From Postechiella marina (lineage in GTDB: Bacteria; Bacteroidota; Bacteroidia; Flavobacteriales; Flavobacteriaceae), in the NCBI RefSeq assembly GCF_039538365.1, contig NZ_BAABCA010000001.1, positions 864,294 to 928,293 on the forward strand: a stretch of 64,000 nt of DNA, in the 5' to 3' direction. The notes under the pieces are model-generated. The model saw only the letters and a list, made by a program, of their open reading frames with translations, was not told the origin of the DNA and made no database searches. The translations under genes and the position numbers were made by a program. Below, piece after piece: positions 56,055 to 64,000 of the stretch; position 1 is the first letter of the stretch; every line of letters starts with the position of its first letter.

Positions 56055-58481
56055 ATGAAGATTTCATACAACTGGATAAAACAATTTATTAAAATTGATT
56101 GGACACCAGAACAAACAAGTGAATTACTTACAGACTTAGGATTAGAGGTTGAAGGTTTAACACCTTATCAATCTGTAAAAGGAGGATTAGAAGGTGTTGT
56201 GGTTGGCGAAGTGTTAACTTGCATTAAACACCCTAACGCAGATAAATTAAACATAACAACTGTAAATATAGGTAAAGAATCTCCTTTACAAATTGTATGC
56301 GGAGCGCCAAACGTTGCTGCTGGGCAAAAAGTTCCTGTAGCTACAATAGGCACAACGCTTTATACAGATGAAGGCGAAGCTTGGACCATTAAAAAAGGTA
56401 AAATTCGAGGCGAAGAAAGCCATGGAATGATTTGTGCTGAAGACGAATTAGGTCTAGGCAAATCTCATGATGGTATTATGGTTTTAAGTGAAAACATACC
56501 TGTTGGAACCCTTGCAGCAGATATTTTTGATATAGAAAACGATCTGGTTTTCGAAATAGGCTTAACACCTAACAGAGCTGATGCTATGAGCCACTACGGT
56601 ACTGCTAGAGATTTAAAAGCAGGACTTATTCAAAAAGATACCAAGTTAGAACTTATAACACCATCTGTTAGTGCTTTTAATGTTGAGAACAGAACATTAA
56701 AAATTGATGTCGATGTTAAAGATAAAGATTTAGCACCACGCTACTGTGGTGTTACCATTTCTGGTATTAAAGTTAAAGAATCGCCAGAATGGATACAACA
56801 CCGCTTAAAAGCTATAGGCCTTACTCCTATTAATAATGTGGTAGATGCAACCAATTATGTACTACACGAATTGGGTCAGCCATTACACGCATTTGATGCT
56901 GCAAAAATTACCGACAATAAAATTGAAGTAAAAACAGTAGAAGCTGGCACTAAATTCGTTACTTTAGATGGTGTAGAACGCGAGCTACACGAAGATGACT
57001 TAATGATATGCGATAGTGAAAAACCATTGTGTATTGCAGGTGTATTTGGAGGTTTAGATTCTGGAGTGTCTGAAAACACAACAAGCATTTTCTTAGAAAG
57101 CGCATACTTTAATCCGGTAAGCGTGCGTAAAACAGCAAAACGCCATGCCTTAAACACAGATGCTTCTTTTAGATTTGAAAGAGGTATAGATCCTAATATT
57201 ACAGAATACGCTTTAAAACGTGCAGCTTTATTAATTCAAGACGTTGCAGGAGGCGATATTACTAGTGATATTACAGATGTATATCCGTCAAAAATAAAAG
57301 ATTTCGAAGTGCGTTTAAGCTTTGAGAATGCTAGAAAACTTATTGGAGAAGAAATTCCTAAAGAAACCATTAAACGTATTCTAGCATCTTTAGATATTAA
57401 AGTAAATAATGTTACAGAAACAGGCTTAGGCTTAACCGTACCTGCATATAGAAATGATGTACAACGTGAAGCTGATATTATAGAAGAAATTTTACGTGTT
57501 TACGGTTACAACAATATTAAAACAACCACTAAGCTAAACGCATCTATAGCAAGTACATCGCGTTTTGAAGATTATAAAATTCAAAATGTTGTAGGCGATC
57601 AATTAGCAGCTCAAGGCTATTACGAAATACTATGCAACTCTTTAACAAATCCTAGCTACAACAATTTAAGCGAGCAGTTAAAAGACGAACACAACATTAC
57701 TATGCTAAACCCTTTAAGTAACGATTTATCTGTATTAAGACAGTCGTTATTGTTTTCTGGTTTAGAATCGTTAGCACATAATATTAACAGACGCCAATTA
57801 AATTTAAAAATGTTTGAATTTGGCAAAACATATCATAATTATAACGACAAACGCGAAGAATTTAAGCACTTAACACTTTTTATAACAGGTAATAAAAATG
57901 CTGAAAACTGGACGTCGCCAAACCAAAAAGGAGATTTCTTTTTAATGAAAGGAAGTATTATCGCTATACTTTCTCGTTTAGGAATTTCTAGATACAACGA
58001 ATCTGTTATAAAAAGCGATTTATTTAGCGAAGGTTTATCTTTAAGCTTAGGAAAAACTAAAATTGTAGATTTCGGACTCGTAAAAAAGTCTATTTTAAAA
58101 CATTTTGATATTTCGCAAGAAGTAGTTTTTGCAGATTTTAACTGGGATAACATTTTAGAAATTGTAAAACGAAACAAAGTATCGTTTAAACCTATTACCA
58201 AATACCCTGAAGTTAGAAGAGATTTTGCTTTACTATTAAACGACGATGTTATGTTTGAATCTATTAGAAAAATAGCAAAACAAACAGAAAAACAATTATT
58301 AAAAGAAGTAAGCTTATTTGATGTTTACCAAGGTAAAAACCTGCCAAAGGGAAAGAAAAGTTATGCGGTTAGCTTTACCTTACAAGACGAACATAAAACA
58401 CTTAACGATAAGCAAATAGATAAAATTATGTCTAAATTGCAAAAAAACTTCGAAAAGCAATTAGGCGCAGAACTAAGGTAA
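56055..58481 (+). CDS. pheT: Phenylalanyl-tRNA synthetase beta subunit
   Basis: 808 residues, normal for PheT. In order: N-terminal core, tRNA-binding OB domain (about 39-150, HPNADKLNITTVNIG), B3/B4 domain (editing, about 210-370; HELGQPLHAFDAA), B5 domain (about 410-480), catalytic-like core, and FDX-ACB anticodon-binding domain (about 714-808; TKYPEVRRDFALLL). It charges tRNA-Phe together with PheS, which is not adjacent. A PAP2 gene begins 1 nt after the stop. Confidence 0.97.
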   Translation: MKISYNWIKQFIKIDWTPEQTSELLTDLGLEVEGLTPYQSVKGGLEGVVVGEVLTCIKHPNADKLNITTVNIGKESPLQIVCGAPNVAAGQKVPVATIGTTLYTDEGEAWTIKKGKIRGEESHGMICAEDELGLGKSHDGIMVLSENIPVGTLAADIFDIENDLVFEIGLTPNRADAMSHYGTARDLKAGLIQKDTKLELITPSVSAFNVENRTLKIDVDVKDKDLAPRYCGVTISGIKVKESPEWIQHRLKAIGLTPINNVVDATNYVLHELGQPLHAFDAAKITDNKIEVKTVEAGTKFVTLDGVERELHEDDLMICDSEKPLCIAGVFGGLDSGVSENTTSIFLESAYFNPVSVRKTAKRHALNTDASFRFERGIDPNITEYALKRAALLIQDVAGGDITSDITDVYPSKIKDFEVRLSFENARKLIGEEIPKETIKRILASLDIKVNNVTETGLGLTVPAYRNDVQREADIIEEILRVYGYNNIKTTTKLNASIASTSRFEDYKIQNVVGDQLAAQGYYEILCNSLTNPSYNNLSEQLKDEHNITMLNPLSNDLSVLRQSLLFSGLESLAHNINRRQLNLKMFEFGKTYHNYNDKREEFKHLTLFITGNKNAENWTSPNQKGDFFLMKGSIIAILSRLGISRYNESVIKSDLFSEGLSLSLGKTKIVDFGLVKKSILKHFDISQEVVFADFNWDNILEIVKRNKVSFKPITKYPEVRRDFALLLNDDVMFESIRKIAKQTEKQLLKEVSLFDVYQGKNLPKGKKSYAVSFTLQDEHKTLNDKQIDKIMSKLQKNFEKQLGAELR

Positions 58482-58482
58482 C

Positions 58483-59337
58483 ATGAATTTTAAAAAAGTA
58501 TTATACCTGTGTATCTTTGTATTTCTATTTGTGTTTAAAATAAATGCACAACAAGAAAAACCTAGCGATACAGCATCTATAGGCAAATTAGCTATTTACG
58601 ATTTAAAGCAAAGTGTAAAAGGGATAGGCTATTCTTTTTCTAGACCAGCACATTGGAAAAAGAAAGATTTTACCACCTTAGGCACCTTTTTAGTAGGAAG
58701 CCTTGCTTTATCTACTATAGATGATGAAGCAACTGATATGTTTTTAAAAAACGAAAAACATGTTCCTAATTTTTTAATGGAAGCAGGGCAACGTTTTGGT
58801 AAACCTCAATTGTATTTTGCAACTAATGCTGCGCTTTATGGTGTTGGACTTTTTACAAAAAACGAAAACTTACGACGAACTAGTGTGCTAATAATATCGT
58901 CGTCTGTAACAACAGGTGTTATTCAAAGCCTATCTAAAACGCTTATTGGTAGAGCAAGACCTACCGGGATTTCTCAAGGGCTAGATAGTAGAGATTTTAA
59001 ATTTTGGGCTGATGATGCTGGTTTCCACTCTTTTCCGTCTGGACACACTGTTTTATCTGTAACCATGGCACATGCAATAGCCAAACAATTTAACAACACA
59101 TGGACTAAGGTTGGTATTTATGCCTTAGGCTCAATTTCGCCTATGTCTCGCTTATTTGCTGGCGCACATTGGTTAACAGATGTTGGCGCAGCTGCTTTTT
59201 TAAGTATTGTTGTTGTTGATGCTGTTGATAATTTTTTATTTAAAACAAAAGCATACGATTACCCTCAAAAAGAGAAAAAAATAGCTTGGAACTTTTCTTT
59301 CTCTGGTAACAAAGTTGGTGTTATTGGGAGGTTTTAA
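58483..59337 (+). CDS. PAP2-family membrane phosphatase
   Basis: 284 residues. The signal region LFVFKINAQ is followed by membrane helices and the three PAP2 motifs: KTLIGRARP (KxxxxxxRP), PSGH and SRLFAGAHWLTD (SRxxxxxHxxxD). All catalytic residues are present. It removes phosphate from a lipid or other phosphoester (undecaprenyl pyrophosphate or phosphatidic acid type). It starts 1 nt after pheT, which shows cotranscription but not shared function. Confidence 0.92.
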   Translation: MNFKKVLYLCIFVFLFVFKINAQQEKPSDTASIGKLAIYDLKQSVKGIGYSFSRPAHWKKKDFTTLGTFLVGSLALSTIDDEATDMFLKNEKHVPNFLMEAGQRFGKPQLYFATNAALYGVGLFTKNENLRRTSVLIISSSVTTGVIQSLSKTLIGRARPTGISQGLDSRDFKFWADDAGFHSFPSGHTVLSVTMAHAIAKQFNNTWTKVGIYALGSISPMSRLFAGAHWLTDVGAAAFLSIVVVDAVDNFLFKTKAYDYPQKEKKIAWNFSFSGNKVGVIGRF

Positions 59338-59360
59338 TTATTAAATTGTATTAAACATAA

Positions 59361-59403
59361 AAAAAAAGGACTTATAACAGTATTAATTATAAGTCCTTTT
59401 TTT
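59361..59403. terminator. Bidirectional terminator between PAP2 and the ASH lipoprotein
   Basis: AAAAGGACTTATAA (59364-59377) pairs perfectly with TTATAAGTCCTTTT (59387-59400) and the stem extends with A and T runs to 17 bp. The loop is 9 nt. Confidence 0.9.
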
Positions 59404-59418
59404 ATGTTTACAACACTC

Positions 59419-62103
59419 CTATTTTCTTGTGTAAGTCATCGTGCCTTCTGTGTAACCACCCCAAATACCACCAGGCATGTCCATTGTATAAGTGCCTTCA
59501 AACTTAGTTCCATCTTCATTTAAAGTTCCTGTATACTTATAAACTCTTCCGTTAAAATAACTACCAGAACTATTAGTCCTTACATCTATTGTTAAAGTTG
59601 TTCCATCAAACTCCAGTTTATTTCTATAAATAGACTCAGAATTAGTATAAAAACTAAACTCAACCGAACCACAAACCACATCTGCAGGACAAAAACCTGT
59701 TGCACCTTCTAAAAACTCGACATCTCGTTCGTTTAACACGCTATGCATTTCGCAGTTTGGATTTACACTATCTGACCTAGCAGGTTTACACTCTGTAATA
59801 GTACTTTCTCCAAACCATATACCTTCAATACTAATAGTCTCATTTATACCTGTTCCAGATAGTTGAATTTTATTATTTATCTCATCTACATCATTTAGTA
59901 TATTTAGTGTTGTGTTACCATAACTCTTAGCTATTGTTGGGTTAAAAGTTATAATTATTTCCTTTTTCATAGATGGAGATAAAACACCGCCATTAACCCA
60001 TCCAGTTGCTGTAAAACCCTCTGGCAAATTAGGAAAAGCTTCAACATTAATAGATTTATTTAAATTATAATTGCTAATAAATAATGTTCTAGTTGGTGGT
60101 GTTTCTGGGTTAACTACAACGTTGCCAAAATCTAAATTACCCTCAAGTGTAATAGTATCATCTGTTCCCTCTCCTGTAACATCTATAGTGTTATTAACAT
60201 CATCTATATTATTTACAACTTGAATAGTACCATTATAGTTCTTAGCCTCTGTTGGCTCAAACACAACAATAATAGTTTGACTTTCTTTGGGCTGAATTGG
60301 TTTGTACTCCCATGTAGAAGTATAACCATCTGGTAAATTGATAGACGAAATATTTAGAATTTCATCAGAATTATTTGTTATCGTTAAGGTTTCCCCCTTA
60401 GTTGTATTAACTCTAATATCTTCAAATACCATATTTCCATATAAAGCTATAGTACTTGGAGGTGTTAAAGTTATCAATACATCTTTAATTACTGTTGATG
60501 TAAAGTTTGGTTTTATCTTTACAACAGACTCTTCGGTTCCCATTTCCATTTTCACATTTAAAACACCTTCTGTGTTTGTATAAATATGAGAGCCATTATT
60601 AAATCCGTTATCAGATATTTTAGCGTCACCAGAAGTAATTTCTGGAGTAAATGGCAAGTTACTAGGCTTAGACCACTCATCAATTTGTGTAAACAATGTT
60701 TCTATAATACCATTATCAACATCATAACTTCTAGTTAATTCCTCAATTTTTTTAGTATAAACATGTTCTGTTTCTGAATCTCCTTCAAATTTAACTTCAG
60801 CCTGTTCTTCATCTTGTTTTAAATGCCCAAAAGACACTCCATTATAAAAATTACGTTTTTCTTCTCCTGATATTTCAGACGCTAAATAATCTCGTAGAAA
60901 TAAAACTAATGTAGATACATCTTCAACCGTACTTAAATATTTTGTCGCGGTACTACCTAACAGTTTTAAATACAATTTTGAGTTTGATGTAGCACTTAAA
61001 CATTGGCTAAAAGCCTTCGTTGCCGACTCACTTAAACCTATTAATATACCAATTAACGCACTGGTTTCTGGAATTTCCCTTTTAATTGCTAATTGAGAAG
61101 CTTTTGTATAAACGTCTGCCATTACCTGTGTAGTAGCATCTGTGCAATTTTTCTCTAACTTTAATGTTTTTAAACTAAAAGGAAGTATATACCCAACCAT
61201 GTTTGCTGCTAGGTTTGCATTGTTTTTTTCTGCTATAATGTTATTCAATTCTGAATCTACACCATTTCCATTTGAAAAAGAAATATTATAAGCACCATCG
61301 TCTTTTAATTTAAAAGATTCAACTTTCACTTCATTATTATCAGTAAAAAACTCATCATAGGCCCAAGAAATAATTGATACAGGAGAAAACACTAAGCTTT
61401 TACTTTTTAACATTGTAGATTTTAATACCGTTTTACCAGTAGTTTCATTTTTTATACTAACCCCAAATGCTGCATAAAGTGATATTTCGTTTAACCATGA
61501 TATATTTCCTTCTCTATCGTAAGTAAATTTAAATGCTTCTGCTTTTACGTCTTTATTTTTAGATGTAAAAGATTCTTTTATTACCACACTAGTACTTTTT
61601 ATTAACTTAACAAACTCAGGATTGTCTACAGGAGAAAGATTATTACTTAAACTACTAACTACAAGTTTTTTCATTTCATTATAATCTTCGCTTACCTTAA
61701 TTCCTGATAGCACAACCGATTCTTCAATGCCTTGAATGGCTATCTCTGGATAGGTTAAAAAATAAAAGAGGAGAATATCATCTATTGTTACCTTATTTGT
61801 TTTTAGTGTGTGTGGAAAATACCCAAATAACACATCTTCATCTTGAACAAATAAAACGGGTAAGTTTTCTACCCCATTATCAATATATGGATTCTCGAAA
61901 ATTCCGTCTGTTGATATTTCATTATTAAAATCTATTGTCAATGCAGAAACAGATTCGTAATTAATAGACTCTAATCCTTCAACCGTAATTTTTACTTGAG
62001 TTGGTTCTGGTTCTTTTACATAAAAACTAGGATCTATTGGTTCTATACTATTATTACAAGAAAATATAATAGCAAAGAATAAAAAGTAAATACTTTTCTT
62101 CAT
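59419..62103 (-). CDS. Large lipoprotein with ASH-like (choice-of-anchor) domains, unknown function
   Basis: 894 residues; lipoprotein signal ends IIFSC. Residues about 30-500 are unrecognised and helical. Then come three to four beta-sandwiches. At least two read like ASH (ASPM-SPD2-Hydin) domains: GETLTITNNSDEILNISSINLP (near 570) and TLFISNYNLNKSINVEAFPNLP (near 680), each ending in a GTG-like strand. The C-terminal part (about 770-894) holds several Cys residues and a lipocalin-like TGTLNEDGTKFEGTYTM. I do not recognise a specific role. It has no clear partner; the divergent DUF2007 gene is 154 bp away. Confidence 0.72.
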   Translation of the reverse strand: MKKSIYFLFFAIIFSCNNSIEPIDPSFYVKEPEPTQVKITVEGLESINYESVSALTIDFNNEISTDGIFENPYIDNGVENLPVLFVQDEDVLFGYFPHTLKTNKVTIDDILLFYFLTYPEIAIQGIEESVVLSGIKVSEDYNEMKKLVVSSLSNNLSPVDNPEFVKLIKSTSVVIKESFTSKNKDVKAEAFKFTYDREGNISWLNEISLYAAFGVSIKNETTGKTVLKSTMLKSKSLVFSPVSIISWAYDEFFTDNNEVKVESFKLKDDGAYNISFSNGNGVDSELNNIIAEKNNANLAANMVGYILPFSLKTLKLEKNCTDATTQVMADVYTKASQLAIKREIPETSALIGILIGLSESATKAFSQCLSATSNSKLYLKLLGSTATKYLSTVEDVSTLVLFLRDYLASEISGEEKRNFYNGVSFGHLKQDEEQAEVKFEGDSETEHVYTKKIEELTRSYDVDNGIIETLFTQIDEWSKPSNLPFTPEITSGDAKISDNGFNNGSHIYTNTEGVLNVKMEMGTEESVVKIKPNFTSTVIKDVLITLTPPSTIALYGNMVFEDIRVNTTKGETLTITNNSDEILNISSINLPDGYTSTWEYKPIQPKESQTIIVVFEPTEAKNYNGTIQVVNNIDDVNNTIDVTGEGTDDTITLEGNLDFGNVVVNPETPPTRTLFISNYNLNKSINVEAFPNLPEGFTATGWVNGGVLSPSMKKEIIITFNPTIAKSYGNTTLNILNDVDEINNKIQLSGTGINETISIEGIWFGESTITECKPARSDSVNPNCEMHSVLNERDVEFLEGATGFCPADVVCGSVEFSFYTNSESIYRNKLEFDGTTLTIDVRTNSSGSYFNGRVYKYTGTLNEDGTKFEGTYTMDMPGGIWGGYTEGTMTYTRK

Positions 62104-62129
62104 TTTTAAATTATTTATTATTAATAGCT

Positions 62130-62183
62130 TATCAAATATAAAGCTTTGATACGCTAAAGCAAATACCTATTAGTAGGTATTTG
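62130..62183. promoter_or_regulatory. Two inverted repeats in the divergent intergenic region
   Basis: TATCAAA / TTTGATA (around 62130-62151), and CAAATACCTA / TAGGTATTTG with a TTAG centre (62160-62183). The second is a perfect 10-bp stem. Both lie between the divergent lipoprotein and DUF2007 genes, where operators would be expected. Confidence 0.4.
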
Positions 62184-62257
62184 ATTAAATGCATTTTAAA
62201 ACCGCTTAAATCATATTTTATTCGTATATTTAATAGAACCCATTAATACATAGCATT

Positions 62258-62500
62258 ATGCAAAATTCAAATTATATAAAAGTATTTACAGGCAATTTTA
62301 TAATGGCACAGCGTATTGTAAACGATTTAGAAAAGGAGAACATTAACGCTGTGGTTAAAGACGAAGAAAAATCTGCAAGACTTTCTGGTTTTGGCACTAC
62401 CATTCTTGGGCAACAAGATTTATTTGTTCATAAAGACGAATTAGAAAAGGCTACATTAATTATTAAACGCTTATCGGAAGAATTAGAAACTTATATGTAG
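62258..62500 (+). CDS. DUF2007-family putative signal-transducing protein
   Basis: An 80-residue cytoplasmic protein. YIKVFTGNFIMAQRIVNDLEKENINAVVKDE and the QQDLFVHKDELEKATLIIK region fit DUF2007 (a small ferredoxin-like/PII-like fold). Function unknown. It is the first gene of a plus-strand run with small exported proteins. Confidence 0.85.
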   Translation: MQNSNYIKVFTGNFIMAQRIVNDLEKENINAVVKDEEKSARLSGFGTTILGQQDLFVHKDELEKATLIIKRLSEELETYM

Positions 62501-62535
62501 TTATATTTGTGTTGTGCAACAATTAAAACCAAACT

Positions 62536-63228
62536 ATGAAGAACATTACTTTACTATTGTTTTTTACCATAACATTAGCATTTTGTCAAGAGAATAAAAA
62601 GAAAGCTGACGTAACTGACGATTTTGAAAAATCATATAAAGAACAAAAAGACGCTAATTTATTACCTGAACACACCGAGCATTTTGATTCGATAACAAAT
62701 TTATACTCTAACTATAAATACAAAGTATCATTTGACGCACCAAATCATTGGTCTTCAGATGCAGGAGTTTCAGAACATACAATTTTTCGAACTTTTCAAC
62801 CAGATTCAGCTATTACCTTCGCAATTAATGTTATTGAGTTAAAAGTGGCTGAAAATGAAAAAACACCTGACATATGGGAAATGTATCAAATCCAAAAAGA
62901 AAAAATGGATTATACATACAAGGTTTTGATACCGAAACAATTCAATTCAAAAGCAGAGGATTTTAAAGCAAGTAAAACGTACTTAAAAAATAAAACCACA
63001 CTGAAAAGACAGTTTAAATATTTGGTACGTGAATTAGATTTAGAATATTATAATACATCAATAGTTTATCAAACTTTGATTGACAATCTATCGTATACAT
63101 TTAGTCTCGATGTTCCAACTATGTTTTATGACGAAAATCCGAGTTTTTATGACAATCTTATACGAAACGTTTCATTCCTTTATGGTAAAGACGATGTGAA
63201 TAAATACTTGAATAAAAAAGGAAACTAA
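62536..63228 (+). CDS. Exported protein of unknown function
   Basis: 230 residues with a signal peptide (NITLLLFFTITLAFCQ). YKVSFDAPNHWSSDAG and TFQPDSAITFAINVIEL resemble the PsbP/Mog1-like sandwich found in small lipoproteins, but this is weak. No catalytic motif is seen. A 42-codon ORF starts 2 nt after it. The codon use seems less biased toward TTA and TAT than that of nearby housekeeping genes, a subjective impression. Confidence 0.65.
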   Translation: MKNITLLLFFTITLAFCQENKKKADVTDDFEKSYKEQKDANLLPEHTEHFDSITNLYSNYKYKVSFDAPNHWSSDAGVSEHTIFRTFQPDSAITFAINVIELKVAENEKTPDIWEMYQIQKEKMDYTYKVLIPKQFNSKAEDFKASKTYLKNKTTLKRQFKYLVRELDLEYYNTSIVYQTLIDNLSYTFSLDVPTMFYDENPSFYDNLIRNVSFLYGKDDVNKYLNKKGN

Positions 63229-63230
63229 AA

Positions 63231-63359
63231 ATGGACAATAGACAACTTGCAAACGAAGTAAACTCATTGAAAGAAACAATGGAATCTCTAATTATGGAAA
63301 TTCAATACTTGCGAAATGACCTTGAAACAGCAAGTAAAGAAAATGAAGGAATGAAATAG
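63231..63359 (+). CDS. Small coiled-coil protein (42 aa), unknown
   Basis: ATG at 63231 to TAG at 63357-63359. Leu/Ile residues at heptad spacing (LANEVNSLKETMESLIMEIQ) suggest a short coiled coil. It is 2 nt after the exported-protein gene, so cotranscription is likely. A palindromic element begins 34 nt beyond its stop. Confidence 0.55.
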   Translation: MDNRQLANEVNSLKETMESLIMEIQYLRNDLETASKENEGMK

Positions 63360-63392
63360 AAGAAGCTTTAATAAACGCAAAATAACAGTTGC

Positions 63393-63519
63393 TAACAATG
63401 GCTATAAGTAATTGCTTCTTCTCGCCTACTTCTGAAAATCCTCGCGGATTTTCAGCTTGGTGTGTACTTGTAAAGTTAAGTGCTAAACCACGCAACTACT
63501 CATAGCCGAGACCGTTGTA
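63393..63519. repeat. Cassette-like palindromic element
   Basis: The arms GGCTATAAGTAATTGC (63400-63415) and GCAACTACTCATAGCC (63492-63507) pair at 14 of 16 positions. The stem extends outward: TAACAATGG (63393-63401) against CCGTTGTAA (63512-63520) with an unpaired GAGA bulge. A second hairpin CTGAAAATCC-TCGC-GGATTTTCAG (63432-63455) lies inside. The design, a long imperfect stem with an extra hairpin and extrahelical bases, resembles recombination or repeat elements of Bacteroidota. It is not a strict attC consensus. Confidence 0.55.
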
Positions 63520-63530
63520 AACAATACCGA

Positions 63531-63873
63531 ATGAACCCGACTTTCAAAATAATATTCATTGCTTTTTTGACTATTTATAGCTGTAAAACAAAGCAAAATG
63601 AAAAAACAGAACCGAATACTAATCCTCCAAAAGTTGAATTTTCAGAATATGATTTAGGAAAAAGTGATTTACCAAAACTGAAAAGAGAAGTAAATGACTT
63701 TGAGTTTATTTTCACTCTTGAGCAACTGGAAAAATTGACTTTAATTATTAGAGATTTTGAGAAAAACTCGTCTAATCAAATAGCTATTGTTTCCATAGAT
63801 TCTATTAGAAATTACACGGATTTTGACAAGTTTGCGGTGGACTTATCAAATTATAACGGAATTGGATTGAAAG
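63531..63873 (+). pseudogene. TPM-domain lipoprotein gene, N-terminal fragment cut by IS
   Basis: ATG at 63531 opens a lipoprotein (signal LTIYSCK). A proline-rich linker follows, then a TPM-type domain beginning LTLIIRDFEKNSSNQIAIVSIDS and DFDKFAVDLSNYNGIG. At this point the family normally continues with more of the domain, but the reading frame runs into the terminal sequence of an IS element at 63874 and then codes for unrelated residues to 63992. The gene is thus interrupted at about 115 codons. TPM proteins are often involved in membrane or phosphatase-like roles; a function cannot be stated. Confidence 0.78.
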
Positions 63874-64000
63874 TGTCTCGTCCTGAAATATGGCTACAGG
63901 TTAAAATTGAATTTACGCTGATAATTTATATACCATATTTGGTGTTTTATAATCTAAAGATAAGTGTAATCTTATTTCATTGTATAAATTAATTGCATTT
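63874..64000 (-). mobile_element. IS3-family insertion sequence, terminal part only
   Basis: The element starts TGTCTCGTCCTGAAATA at 63874, a typical TG-start inverted-repeat end. A transposase reading frame on the minus strand ends 39 bp inside that end. The rest of the element lies beyond the window, so the target duplication and other terminal repeat cannot be seen. Confidence 0.8.
63913..64000 (-). CDS. IS3-family transposase (integrase-core), C-terminal end
   Basis: The minus-strand frame enters at 64000 and stops at 63913-63915, giving 28 residues. They contain LYNEIRLHLSLDYKTPNMVY, the hallmark end of the DDE rve integrase core of IS3 OrfB proteins in flavobacteria (catalytic Glu lies upstream and is outside the window). 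Confidence 0.85.
   Translation of the reverse strand, partial: NAINLYNEIRLHLSLDYKTPNMVYKLSA

Noticed and set aside
63393..63520. Integron attC site
   Set aside because: Structure is similar, but the ends do not match the RYYYAAC/GTTRRRY core and no integrase is in the window, so it is reported only as cassette-like.

Overview
The window looks like chromosome from a marine member of the Flavobacteriaceae (Bacteroidota). The evidence is the low GC content, SusC/SusD proteins, a SprF/PorP protein beside a giant adhesin with a gliding-type C-terminal domain, many Bacteroidota-style lipoproteins, a menaquinone operon, and promoters of the Bacteroidota type (TTG, about 18-20 nt, TAnnTTTG). No rRNA, tRNA or CRISPR array was seen.

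Layout. 1-941: truncated sensor histidine kinase (minus). 1192-5412 (plus): a small membrane ORF pair, gcvT, glsA, a sugar-nucleotide-type SDR, a pterin carbinolamine dehydratase and yebC. 5578-22650: a polysaccharide utilisation locus (PUL) between housekeeping genes. It holds a GH16 lipoprotein, a DUF1080 lipoprotein, an exported VOC protein, a GH117 lipoprotein, a TPR-TM-LuxR-type regulator, a GH2 broken by one in-frame TGA, and SusE-like, SusD and SusC proteins. 22650-28157 (minus): menaquinone genes menB, menA, an MBL-fold hydrolase, menC, a CPBP protease and menE. 28582-43618: small membrane protein, ung, YfcC-type carrier, holA, an HsdR-N-like nuclease, GT2, OmpA lipoprotein, Sua5/YciO, a retropepsin-like protease coupled to a secreted triple-CBM48 protein, uvrD/pcrA, an FMN-binding glutamate-synthase-like protein, a palindromic repeat, a conserved membrane protein and a patatin. 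43829-50925: a 2028-residue SprB-like adhesin and its SprF/PorP partner. 50926-59337: M1 aminopeptidase, recG, miaE-like, pheT, PAP2. 59419-64000: a large ASH-domain lipoprotein, DUF2007, small exported or hypothetical genes, a palindromic element, and a TPM-type lipoprotein gene cut by an IS3-family element that runs off the window.

How the PUL may work. GH117 enzymes release 3,6-anhydro-L-galactose from the non-reducing end of neoagaro-oligosaccharides. With a GH16 endo-hydrolase, a GH2 beta-galactosidase-type enzyme and a SusCD importer, this predicts a red-algal galactan (agarose or porphyran) locus. No sulfatase is present, which fits agarose better. The GH2 gene carries a TGG-to-TGA-type nonsense codon at codon 587, after both catalytic glutamates. 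A 17-bp motif, GTTCAG-N5-(G/A)TT(C/G)A(G/T), made of two half-sites 11 bp apart, lies in the intergenic regions upstream of the VOC gene, the GH117 gene and susC (two copies). The GH117 and susC copies match at 16 of 17 positions. This is the best candidate here for an undescribed regulatory signal, possibly read by the LuxR-type regulator encoded inside the locus.

Limits: everything was read by eye. Family assignments rest on recognised motifs and synteny, with no database search.
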